This document shows, piece after piece, positions 8,729 through 15,717 of a DNA stretch of 32,085 bases. The translations under genes and the position numbers were made by a program. Positions within the stretch are counted from its first letter, which is position 1. The number at the start of each line of letters is the position of its first letter. The DNA comes from Symbiobacterium sp. (lineage in GTDB: Bacteria > Bacillota > Sulfobacillia > DUSP01 > DYEP01): contig DYEP01000139.1 of assembly GCA_020725675.1 (NCBI GenBank), positions 1 to 32,085 of the forward strand. Direction: 5' to 3'. The notes beneath the pieces were generated by a model. It did no database searches and was not told where the DNA came from. It worked only from the letters and a program-made list of their open reading frames with translations.

Positions 8729-8808
8729 ACGTTGTCCGGGGCAAACCTGCCGAAAGGCAGGGACGCGAAGCCATGGATCTAAGGCGTCAGCTAGGATTGC
8801 CAGGCTAC
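8729..8808 (+). ncRNA. Cyclic di-GMP-I (GEMM) riboswitch aptamer
   Basis: The segment carries the c-di-GMP-I signature in order: GGGGCAAACC, a CCTGCC-GAAA-GGCAGG hairpin with GNRA tetraloop, GGGACGCGAAGCC, then ATGGATCTAAGG (the receptor-side helix), and the closing TAGGATTGCCAGGCT. This matches the known aptamer layout in which the GAAA loop docks into the second helix and c-di-GMP sits at the three-way junction. It is followed at once by a terminator hairpin and then by a GGDEF/HD-GYP gene, a very common target of this class. Recognition is by motif; no covariance score was run. Confidence 0.92.
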
Positions 8809-8843
8809 AGGCATAAGACAATGCCTGTCAGCCTTTTCTTTTT
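8803..8843 (+). terminator. Riboswitch expression-platform terminator
   Basis: CAGGCAT (8808-8814), loop AAGACA and ATGCCTG (8821-8827) form the core. GGC (8803-8805) with GCC (8831-8833) can extend the stem across an internal loop, and TTTTCTTTTT follows. Bases 8803-8808 also belong to the 3' strand of the aptamer, so ligand binding and terminator folding compete. Whether c-di-GMP turns the gene on or off cannot be read with certainty. Confidence 0.8.
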
Positions 8844-8900
8844 ATGTTGTTTACCCAAGCAATAGAGCAGATAGGTTTCATGTGAGGTGATTGAACCGGT

Positions 8901-10952
8901 ATGGGACTTCTCTCCGAGCATGGTGAACTAACAAGAATCGAGAGTCTTGACAAATTGAAAAAAGTCTTAGACAGCATCAGTGCTATCATTTTCATCATAG
9001 ACAGCAAGACTCGGGACATACTTTTTGCAAATCAACACGCAGCGGAGACATGGGGGAATATTGCCGGGAAGAAATGCTGGCAGGTGATGGGAGGAGGGCG
9101 TTGCGTCGACGGACAGCTGATGAACACGGCACGTTCTTCACCGGGCAAATGTGTCAGCGATTTTTTCTGCGCGAAGACTGGCAGATGGTACCAGTGTCGC
9201 AGTGTAGCTACATGGTGGGTTGAAGGGCGCATGATCCGCCTTGGGATCAATTACGAGATCGCAGGCCGCGTACAAGCAGATGAGCCAATGACTGAAAACG
9301 AAGGGCGTAAGTGCGCTCCGGTTGAGACTCAGATGGAACCCCATCCAGTGGTGGGCAGTGACGGTAACATCTATCCGCAGAACCGGATCGATACCATCTT
9401 TGACCGGAGCGGTAACCTGGTTGAGTCCCAATTTGTGGAGTGCAACAGCACCAATCGGCGGAAGGCTGAGGAGAGGATCCGTACAATTGCTGCGCCCTGG
9501 CAGTTTGCATTAGAATGTACTGGTGATGGAGTATGGGAATGGGACCTAACCACGAACCAAGTATTCTATTCTGCCCAGTGGAAAACCATACTTGGCTACT
9601 CTTGTGATGAAATTGGGAACACCATTGATGAGTGGGCTGTGCGCATTCACCCGACGGATAAAGAACGCTGGTGTGAAGACCTCAAGAAGCATTTCCGAGG
9701 CGAGGCGAAGGTTTTCCGAAACGAACACAGGGTCCTCTGCAAGGATGGTACATACAAATGGATGCTGAACCGCGGGACAGTGGTCGAGAGGGGGCACCAG
9801 GGAGAGCCCCTCCGGGTCATAGGGACGTCTACAGACATCACCGAGTACAAGCGGTATGAGGAACAACTTAAGTACGTCAGTTTGCATGACCCACTGACTG
9901 GTCTTTACAACCGCACGTTTTTCGAGGAGGAGTTACGTCGGCTTGCAAAATGCAGAGATTATCCAATTAGCATACTGTCCATCGACATAAACGGACTCAA
10001 GTTCATTAATGACACTTTTGGGTGTTATCGAGGTGACGAACTCCTCAGGTCATGTGCAGGCGTTATCAGACAATCTCTCCGGGGGTACGACATCGTTGCA
10101 AGGGTCGGGGGAGATGAGTTCGCCGCCATCCTATGCCGTGCAGACGAAAGGGCCGGGCAGCGAATCGTGGACCGGATATGCAGCAATGTGAACCTTTATA
10201 ACATCCAACACGTTGATCTGCCCCTTAGCATCTCAGTGGGGGTCGCCAGTGCCGACCATGAAGGTGCATCGCTGCAGGAGGCATACAAGAAAGCGGAAGC
10301 ACTTATGTACCGGGACAAACTGAGGCACAGCGCCAGCGCGAAAAGCCAGATCGTCAGTACTGTCATGGCCACTTTGGCCGAGAGGGATTTTATCACTCAA
10401 GGGCATGCCCAGAGATTGAGAGAACTCTGTCTGCTGCTCGGTAGAAAGATTGGTCTTTCCCCCCGCCAGCTGAATGACCTGGCCTTGCTCGCACAGGTGC
10501 ATGATCTGGGTAAGGTTGGCATACCGGACTCAATTCTGTTTAAGAATGGTCCATTGGCGAACGAGGAATGGAAGATCATGCACCAGCACCCAGAGAAAGG
10601 CTACCGTATCGCCAGTTGCTCGCATGACCTGGCTGGGGTGGCGGACTTAATTCTCAAGCATCATGAAAGGTGGGATGGTACTGGCTACCCCCTGGGGCTT
10701 AAGGGTGAAGAAATACCTATCGAATGCCGTGTACTTTCAATTGTTGATGCCTTTGATGCAATGACCAGTGACCGTCCTTACCGAAAAGCCAAGAGCACAG
10801 ATGAGGCTATCTGTGAGCTTAAGAGATGCTCCGGGAGCCAGTTCGACCCTGTGATTACAAAAGCGTTCATCGCTCTCGTGAAGGAGGTACAATTGGACCA
10901 GGACAAAGACCAGTCAGGGGTAATTAAAAAGATGACAAGCAACTCAGAATAA
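8901..10952 (+). CDS. PAS-PAS-GGDEF-HD-GYP c-di-GMP turnover protein
   Basis: Cytoplasmic signalling protein of 683 residues with no obvious membrane segments. Order: a Cys-rich PAS-like domain (~20-125, with KKCWQVMGGGRC and GRWYQCRS), a PAS_3-fold domain (~200-315), GGDEF (~325-490) and HD-GYP (~495-670). The GGDEF domain has an intact RVGGDEF active site and, five residues upstream, an RGYD inhibitory I-site, so diguanylate cyclase activity with product inhibition is expected. The HD-GYP domain keeps HDLGKVGIPD, HHERWDGTGYP and DAFDAMTSDRPYR, so phosphodiesterase activity is also expected. Which activity dominates is unknown. The c-di-GMP riboswitch directly upstream implies feedback control of this gene. 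The start at ATG 8901 follows GAGGTGA with a slightly long spacing. Confidence 0.93.
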   Translation: MGLLSEHGELTRIESLDKLKKVLDSISAIIFIIDSKTRDILFANQHAAETWGNIAGKKCWQVMGGGRCVDGQLMNTARSSPGKCVSDFFCAKTGRWYQCRSVATWWVEGRMIRLGINYEIAGRVQADEPMTENEGRKCAPVETQMEPHPVVGSDGNIYPQNRIDTIFDRSGNLVESQFVECNSTNRRKAEERIRTIAAPWQFALECTGDGVWEWDLTTNQVFYSAQWKTILGYSCDEIGNTIDEWAVRIHPTDKERWCEDLKKHFRGEAKVFRNEHRVLCKDGTYKWMLNRGTVVERGHQGEPLRVIGTSTDITEYKRYEEQLKYVSLHDPLTGLYNRTFFEEELRRLAKCRDYPISILSIDINGLKFINDTFGCYRGDELLRSCAGVIRQSLRGYDIVARVGGDEFAAILCRADERAGQRIVDRICSNVNLYNIQHVDLPLSISVGVASADHEGASLQEAYKKAEALMYRDKLRHSASAKSQIVSTVMATLAERDFITQGHAQRLRELCLLLGRKIGLSPRQLNDLALLAQVHDLGKVGIPDSILFKNGPLANEEWKIMHQHPEKGYRIASCSHDLAGVADLILKHHERWDGTGYPLGLKGEEIPIECRVLSIVDAFDAMTSDRPYRKAKSTDEAICELKRCSGSQFDPVITKAFIALVKEVQLDQDKDQSGVIKKMTSNSE

Positions 10953-11144
10953 TTCCCCCAATAGGTCCGTCTACGTTTGATGGATGTACGCAAGAGCTCC
11001 GACCCTTGCGCTTCTGCCTGTGGTGCCTTGTGCGGATTGCGGAGGTTTTTCCGTCCGAGAGGAGAAGTTATAAAACAAGGTTGCGCCTCACTGGCAATCC
11101 CCTAGATCCGAGATTTGCAATAGGGAAAAAGGAGGAAGCAAGGT

Positions 11145-11996
11145 GTGTTTCAAATCTCAAACCTGAGGTTCAGGTATCCGCGGGCGAAAGAGGATGCTAT
11201 CCGTGGCATCTCGTTTGAGTTCAGAGAAGGTGAGATTTTTGGCTTCCTTGGTCCGTCGGGTGCGGGGAAATCAACGACGCAGAAGATCATGACCAAGATA
11301 CTCAAGGGTTTCAAGGGGCAGATCCTGTACCGGGGCAGGGATCTGAATGCATGGGGCAGGGAAATCTTTAACGACATAGGCGTCGGCTTTGAGGTGCCGG
11401 TCCATTTCTCCAAATTGACGGCAATGGAGAACATCGACTTTTACAAACGACTTTACCGCCGCACAGCAGATGTGGAATCGCTGCTCAAGAGAGTAGGGCT
11501 GTGGGACGACCGCAATAAGAAGGTAGCTGAGTTCTCCCAAGGTATGAAGATCCGCTTGAACTTCGTTCGTGCGTTGCTGAATGACCCGAAAGTACTCTTC
11601 CTTGATGAGCCTACGAATGGTCTTGATCCACAGAACGCGAGGATTATAAAGGATATGATACTGGAATTCAAGCGGTCAGGAGGGACAGTATTTCTGACCA
11701 CACACATGATGCACGATGCCGATGAACTCTGTGACCGAATAGCATTTATCGTCAACGGAGAAATTCGAGAGATCGATTCACCCAAGAATCTGAAACTGCG
11801 TTTTGGCAGGCGGGTCGTGGAAGTTGAGTACAAAGACGGTGGGACGAAAAAGGCTACGTTTAATATGGACGGCCTCGGGTTCAACGAGCAATTCCTCGAT
11901 ATCATTAGGAATAAAGAACTTGTAACCATGCACAGCGGGGAGACGACGCTGGACGACATATTCATCAAGGTGACAGGAGTGAAGCTACATGAATAG
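11145..11996 (+). CDS. ABC-2 transporter ATP-binding protein
   Basis: ATPase subunit of an exporter, 283 residues. Walker A is GPSGAGKST (~37-45), the signature is EFSQGMKIRLN (a FSQGM version of LSGGQ), and Walker B is KVLFLDEPTNGLDP, followed by the switch His in FLTTHMMHDAD. The C-terminal ~70 residues form the accessory domain usual in DrrA/CcmA-like ATPases. The start codon is GTG 11145 behind AAAAAGGAGG; the ORF overlaps the next gene by 8 bases, so the three transporter genes are one operon. The order ATPase-permease-permease resembles the cassettes annotated as fluoroquinolone-type export systems, but the substrate here is unknown. Confidence 0.92.
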   Translation: MFQISNLRFRYPRAKEDAIRGISFEFREGEIFGFLGPSGAGKSTTQKIMTKILKGFKGQILYRGRDLNAWGREIFNDIGVGFEVPVHFSKLTAMENIDFYKRLYRRTADVESLLKRVGLWDDRNKKVAEFSQGMKIRLNFVRALLNDPKVLFLDEPTNGLDPQNARIIKDMILEFKRSGGTVFLTTHMMHDADELCDRIAFIVNGEIREIDSPKNLKLRFGRRVVEVEYKDGGTKKATFNMDGLGFNEQFLDIIRNKELVTMHSGETTLDDIFIKVTGVKLHE

Positions 11997-12714
11997 GCTC
12001 TTGCTCCTTTACGGCGGAGAGGTCACCAGGATGAGGAAGTACGGCATTACCCTCGCGAGCCTCGGTGTTTCGATGTTGTGGGTACTCGTGTTACATTTTT
12101 CTGAGCTCGAGGACATCAGCGGCGTTTTTCCGTTGCTACTGTTCTTGGATTCTACTTTGATGTCCGTGCTCCTGGTTGGAGTATCAATGACATTTGAAAA
12201 ACAGGAAAACAGCATGAAGTCCATGCTCGTACTTCCAATAAGTAAGGACGATTATCTCCTGTCCAAGAGCCTCGGCACTGTTACGTCGTCCATCACTACC
12301 TTAGTCATTCTTCTGGCGTATGGAATTTTCATGAAAGGCTTGAGTATAAACGTTGCCGGTATGTTTGGGGCCGTAATTTTAGTGTCGTTTGTATTTACCC
12401 AGCTTGGGGTATTGCTCACGTACAGTTCCAGGGACTTTACCTCACTGCTTACTTCGATGTTTAAGTTCACCCTATTGCTTACCATTCCAACAGTCCTTCA
12501 ATTCCTCACGATATTCGAGGCTGACTGGTTTAGATATCTTCAATACTTGAATCCCACAAAGAATGCGCTGGTACTTCTGCTTTCACCGGCTGTTCCTGTC
12601 AAGACACAAGACCTGCTATTCGCTATCACCTATCTTGTTGTGCTGGGTGTGCTTTCATTCATGGCGGCGAGGAGAGCTTTTGACAGCTACGCAATGAAAG
12701 AGAGTGGGTGTTAA
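11989..12714 (+). CDS. ABC-2 transporter permease, first subunit
   Basis: Integral membrane protein of 241 residues with about six hydrophobic helices (for example ITLASLGVSMLWVLVLHF and LFAITYLVVLGVLSFMAA). The charged loop MTFEKQENSMKSMLVLPISKDDYLLSKSL is the cytoplasmic coupling segment typical of ABC-2 permeases. It overlaps the ATPase gene by 8 bases and is followed after one base by the second permease. It is expected to form the membrane channel as a heterodimer with that subunit. Confidence 0.88.
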   Translation: MNRLLLLYGGEVTRMRKYGITLASLGVSMLWVLVLHFSELEDISGVFPLLLFLDSTLMSVLLVGVSMTFEKQENSMKSMLVLPISKDDYLLSKSLGTVTSSITTLVILLAYGIFMKGLSINVAGMFGAVILVSFVFTQLGVLLTYSSRDFTSLLTSMFKFTLLLTIPTVLQFLTIFEADWFRYLQYLNPTKNALVLLLSPAVPVKTQDLLFAITYLVVLGVLSFMAARRAFDSYAMKESGC

Positions 12715-12715
12715 C

Positions 12716-13438
12716 ATGTTTTACTTGACATATGCGGCATATGAGGTCAAGAAATGGACTCGCGACTCTTTGACTGCGTTTATGCTTATCTATCCACTGA
12801 TGCTGGGCGCCATTGGGAGGTACCTCGTGCCGGTTGCCGAGGAGAAATTCGGCTTTGGCCTTGCACCTTACTACCATGTAATCCTCACAGTAATCGCCCT
12901 GGCTACAGCGAAAGTTACGGGTACACTCGCTGCCTTTTCCATATTAGATGATAGGGATGACAGGGTATTGTATGCTGTAAACGTGGCTCCGCTCAGTTTC
13001 TTTGCTTTCATTGGTATAAAACTCTTGCTGGTATACGTATTTAGCGTTGCAGGCACGGCATTTGTAATATGGTTTTCGGGATTGGCTGATCTCCCGGGAG
13101 GGGTCATATTCGCCGTTTCACTCATCGCTGCTTTTGCTGCACCGCTGTTTGCTCTGCTGATCAACTGCCTTGCCTCAAACAAGGTAGAGGGTTTTGCTGC
13201 TTTAAAGAGCCTGAACGCGCTAATTGTATTTCCAGTAGTATCTCTATTCTTTCGGGACGCCAGAGAGTTCATATTCGCGTTCGAACCGGGTTTCTGGCCT
13301 GCGAAGGCGCTAAGCCTTGCCATGATCGGAAAAGACATCTACCCGCTTTCCTACAGCTCCTACCTGTGGATCGGCTTTGGTTATGTCGTAGTTCTGAATC
13401 TCTTGGCTTACAGGCTTTTTTGTAGAAGGGTAGTGTAG
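12716..13438 (+). CDS. ABC-2 transporter permease, second subunit
   Basis: Integral membrane protein of about 240 residues with roughly six helices, including VILTVIALATAKVTGTLAAF and GVIFAVSLIAAFAAPLFALL, and the loop SILDDRDDRVLYAVNVAPLS, a variant of the coupling loop in the first permease. The ORF track starts at GTG 12704 inside the previous gene; ATG 12716, one base after the preceding stop, is more natural. It is the last gene of the three-gene exporter operon. The substrate is unknown. Confidence 0.87.
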   Translation: MFYLTYAAYEVKKWTRDSLTAFMLIYPLMLGAIGRYLVPVAEEKFGFGLAPYYHVILTVIALATAKVTGTLAAFSILDDRDDRVLYAVNVAPLSFFAFIGIKLLLVYVFSVAGTAFVIWFSGLADLPGGVIFAVSLIAAFAAPLFALLINCLASNKVEGFAALKSLNALIVFPVVSLFFRDAREFIFAFEPGFWPAKALSLAMIGKDIYPLSYSSYLWIGFGYVVVLNLLAYRLFCRRVV

Positions 13439-13809
13439 ATGATATGATACAGAGCTTGCCTGGATGAAGATGGCCTGGTCATAGTGGATATGTACGACCG
13501 TTGGTCTGGAAGCGGTACTTAGCCGCGGGAGAAGGTGAAAGAACTACATTTCCTCACAGTCCGAGTCCCACATATCGTGCGGTTAATTGACTGGCTCCAT
13601 TTAAACCCGCAGAGTTACTGGGTTGGCCTGGATGGCCCAACCCTCTTTGACGAACAAGGCGGTGCCTTGCGAGCAATGCCTGACTCCTCGCTGAAGGTGT
13701 GCTTGCGCAGATGCCCTATCACTTTCGTAACACATGCACTGAAACAGGTAGATTATCGTTTGGACCTTGTGTCAACCGGTGTGCCGGAACAGGACAGGAG
13801 GGGTGCTCC
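13439..13809. other. 371-bp gap with a weak hairpin, no supported gene
   Basis: A hairpin at 13620-13643 (GGGTTGG with CCAACCC, extended by two GC pairs past a bulge, 5-nt loop) is the only structure I see, and its following T-run is short. The 92-residue ORF at 13535-13813 looks like no known family and may be chance or the remnant of a decayed gene. Confidence 0.5.
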
Positions 13810-14304
13810 ATGACCGATGCAGGCTGTCATGGTCAGACGAATAGGGCAGTACTCACCATACGCCCGGCGATGCCCAGCGAAGCTGGGATGTTGACAGACA
13901 TCGCATGCAGATCCGAGGCCTATTGGGGTTACGATCCGGATTTTATGAAACAATTTCGATCCATATATCAAGTAACAGAGGAATTTATCAACCAAAACCC
14001 AACGTTTGTCATGCAAGAAGACAACGAAATAGTTGCTTTTTATGGTCTGTTGCTGGGACCGGAGGTATGGCTTGAGTACTTTTTTGTCGAGCCCAGACAC
14101 ATAGGAAAAGGATATGGCAGGTTGTTGTGGAAACATGTGGCAGAATACTGCAGGGAAGTGGCTATCAGGGAGTTTCGGATGGTGACGAGCCCGCAGGCCA
14201 AGGAGTTTTACGTAAAGATGGGGGCGACCCCGCTTGGCGAGGTGGAGTCTTCCCTCAGGAAAGGCCGAATGATTCCGCTACTAGTTTACTGCGTGGGAGG
14301 ATGA
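13810..14304 (+). CDS. GNAT family N-acetyltransferase
   Basis: A 164-residue acetyltransferase of the GNAT fold. The N-terminal strand reads LTIRPAMPSEAGMLTDIA, the central strand is VWLEYFFVEPRHIGKGYG with an acetyl-CoA pyrophosphate loop of R/Q-x-x-G-x-G type (HIGKGYG), and the C-terminal part (REFRMVTSPQAKEFYVKMGATPLG) is typical, with Tyr near the catalytic position. ATG 13810 is used rather than the ORF-track start at 13699, because AGGAGGGG lies just ahead and the extension adds no fold. The acceptor substrate is unknown; an amine or amino-acid detoxifying role would be a guess. Confidence 0.88.
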   Translation: MTDAGCHGQTNRAVLTIRPAMPSEAGMLTDIACRSEAYWGYDPDFMKQFRSIYQVTEEFINQNPTFVMQEDNEIVAFYGLLLGPEVWLEYFFVEPRHIGKGYGRLLWKHVAEYCREVAIREFRMVTSPQAKEFYVKMGATPLGEVESSLRKGRMIPLLVYCVGG

Positions 14305-14410
14305 GATCTGTACAGAGGTTTGGCAAAAAGGCGTCTGTGGAAGGAATAAATGTATCTAAAAGGTAGGAATCCTTGATCAGAATTACCAAGACGAAGGAGC
14401 GGTTCACAAG

Positions 14411-15625
14411 ATGACCGAGATTATGCAAAACCGGGAGTACAGAAAGAAGGCACTGAAAGAGCTGATTATGGATCTTCACGCCGGACAGAGCGTGGAAGCG
14501 GTCAAGAGCCGGTTTGAAAAGCTATTCAAGGGAGTCTCTCCGCAGGAGATCTCTGAAATGGAACAGGACCTCATAGCAGAAGGGCTTCCGGTGGAGGAGG
14601 TCCAGCGGCTGTGCGATGTGCATGCCGCAGTGTTCAAAGGATCGATCGAGGAGATACACCACCCTGAAGAGACGCCTGGGCACCCCGTACACACATTCCG
14701 GCTGGAGAACAAGGAGATAAAAAAGCTCATTGAAGACCGGATCAAACCTCACTTGGAGGCATTTAAAATCTCAGACAGTGCAGAAAACGTGTCAAGACTT
14801 GCTGAGGACTTCGAACTGCTTTGGGAAGTGGATAAACACTACAGCAGGAAAGAGAATCTACTATTTCCGTTTCTTGAAAAAGCAGGCATTACTGCTCCAC
14901 CAAAGGTGATGTGGGGAGTGGACGATGAGATACGCGCGGCAATAAAAGGAGTAAGGGAGGCCCTAGCCGATTACCGCGGTGACAGAGACTCGTTGGTTGC
15001 GAGAGTCGAACAGGCTATTGTAAAGGTATCGGAGATGGTGTTCAAAGAAGAGAATATACTGTTTCCCATGGCTCTGCAGACGCTCACGGAACCCCAGTGG
15101 ATTGAGATAGAAAACGGAAGTGACGAGGTGGGGTATTGCCTGATTGAACCCGCAGATAAATGGCGCCGCCGGGTTGCTCAGGATGTAGAGCATCACAGAG
15201 AACTGATGAACGAGGCGGAAGGAACAGTCCGCTTTGAAACAGGAGCACTGACACCGAAGGAAATCGGAGCGATCCTCAACCACTTGCCCGTCGACATTAC
15301 ATTTGTGGACAAAGATGACAGGGTCAAGTACTTTTCCCACGGGCAAGAGCGCATTTTTGTGAGGACCAAGGCGGTGTTAGGCAGGAAGGTCCAGGACTGT
15401 CATCCTCCGGCGAGCGTGCATATCGTAGAGCGGCTTGTGAGAGATTTCAAGTCGGGCAAGAAGGACCATGAGGACTTCTGGATCAGACTGGGCGAGGCGT
15501 ACGTCTACATTCGATACTTCGCTGTGAGAGATGACGACGGTGAGTATTTGGGTACTCTTGAGGTTACACAGAACATCAAGCCTATCATGGAGCTGAAGGG
15601 AGAGAAGCGTCTGGTAAGCGACTGA
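14411..15625 (+). CDS. DUF438-hemerythrin-PAS protein
   Basis: A 404-residue cytoplasmic protein with a family-typical architecture: DUF438 (~1-85, KALKELIMDLHAGQSVEAVK), a hemerythrin HHE domain (~90-225), and a C-terminal PAS-like domain (~275-395). Likely di-iron ligands lie in GHPVHTFRLENKE, DKHYSRKENLLFPFLE and FKEENILFPMALQ. The PAS domain carries GRKVQDCHPPASVHIVERL, a Cys-His pattern characteristic of this family. Hemerythrin domains bind O2, NO or diiron species, so sensing or scavenging of O2/NO in an anaerobe is plausible; no kinase or DNA-binding output domain is attached. It ends in convergent orientation with the TgpA operon. ATG 14411 follows AAGGAG at about 11 bases. Confidence 0.9.
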   Translation: MTEIMQNREYRKKALKELIMDLHAGQSVEAVKSRFEKLFKGVSPQEISEMEQDLIAEGLPVEEVQRLCDVHAAVFKGSIEEIHHPEETPGHPVHTFRLENKEIKKLIEDRIKPHLEAFKISDSAENVSRLAEDFELLWEVDKHYSRKENLLFPFLEKAGITAPPKVMWGVDDEIRAAIKGVREALADYRGDRDSLVARVEQAIVKVSEMVFKEENILFPMALQTLTEPQWIEIENGSDEVGYCLIEPADKWRRRVAQDVEHHRELMNEAEGTVRFETGALTPKEIGAILNHLPVDITFVDKDDRVKYFSHGQERIFVRTKAVLGRKVQDCHPPASVHIVERLVRDFKSGKKDHEDFWIRLGEAYVYIRYFAVRDDDGEYLGTLEVTQNIKPIMELKGEKRLVSD

Positions 15626-15691
15626 GGTCATTCCGGCATCACTCACGAGGGGCTTGATCTGGGCACGTTCCCTCCGGGTCAACGGCGGGCC

Positions 15692-15715
15692 GGCCTGGCA
15701 CAGGCCTCTCTTCTC
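15692..15715 (+). terminator. Short GC hairpin between convergent genes
   Basis: GGCCTG (15692-15697), loop GCA and CAGGCC (15701-15706) are followed by a pyrimidine-rich TCTCTTCTCTTTC. It is placed to end the DUF438 gene before the convergent transglutaminase gene. The stem is only six pairs. Confidence 0.5.
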
Positions 15716-15717
15716 TT

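Larger units (their letters stand above)
8206..8900. other. 695-bp regulatory intergenic region
   Basis: This holds, in order, a large nested palindrome (8221-8323), ~240 bases in which I see nothing definite (8340-8580), a TATAAT-like -10, an unexplained structured leader, and a c-di-GMP riboswitch with terminator. The short ORFs predicted here lie over the structured RNAs and are not supported. Confidence 0.7.

Noticed and set aside
8484-8821. Short ORFs on both strands (8484-8714, 8515-8727, 8609-8821)
   Set aside because: They lie over the riboswitch leader and aptamer; base conservation there is explained by RNA structure.
13535-13813. 92-residue ORF between the exporter and the GNAT gene
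   Set aside because: No recognisable motif and a hairpin inside it; its end overlaps the well-supported GNAT start.
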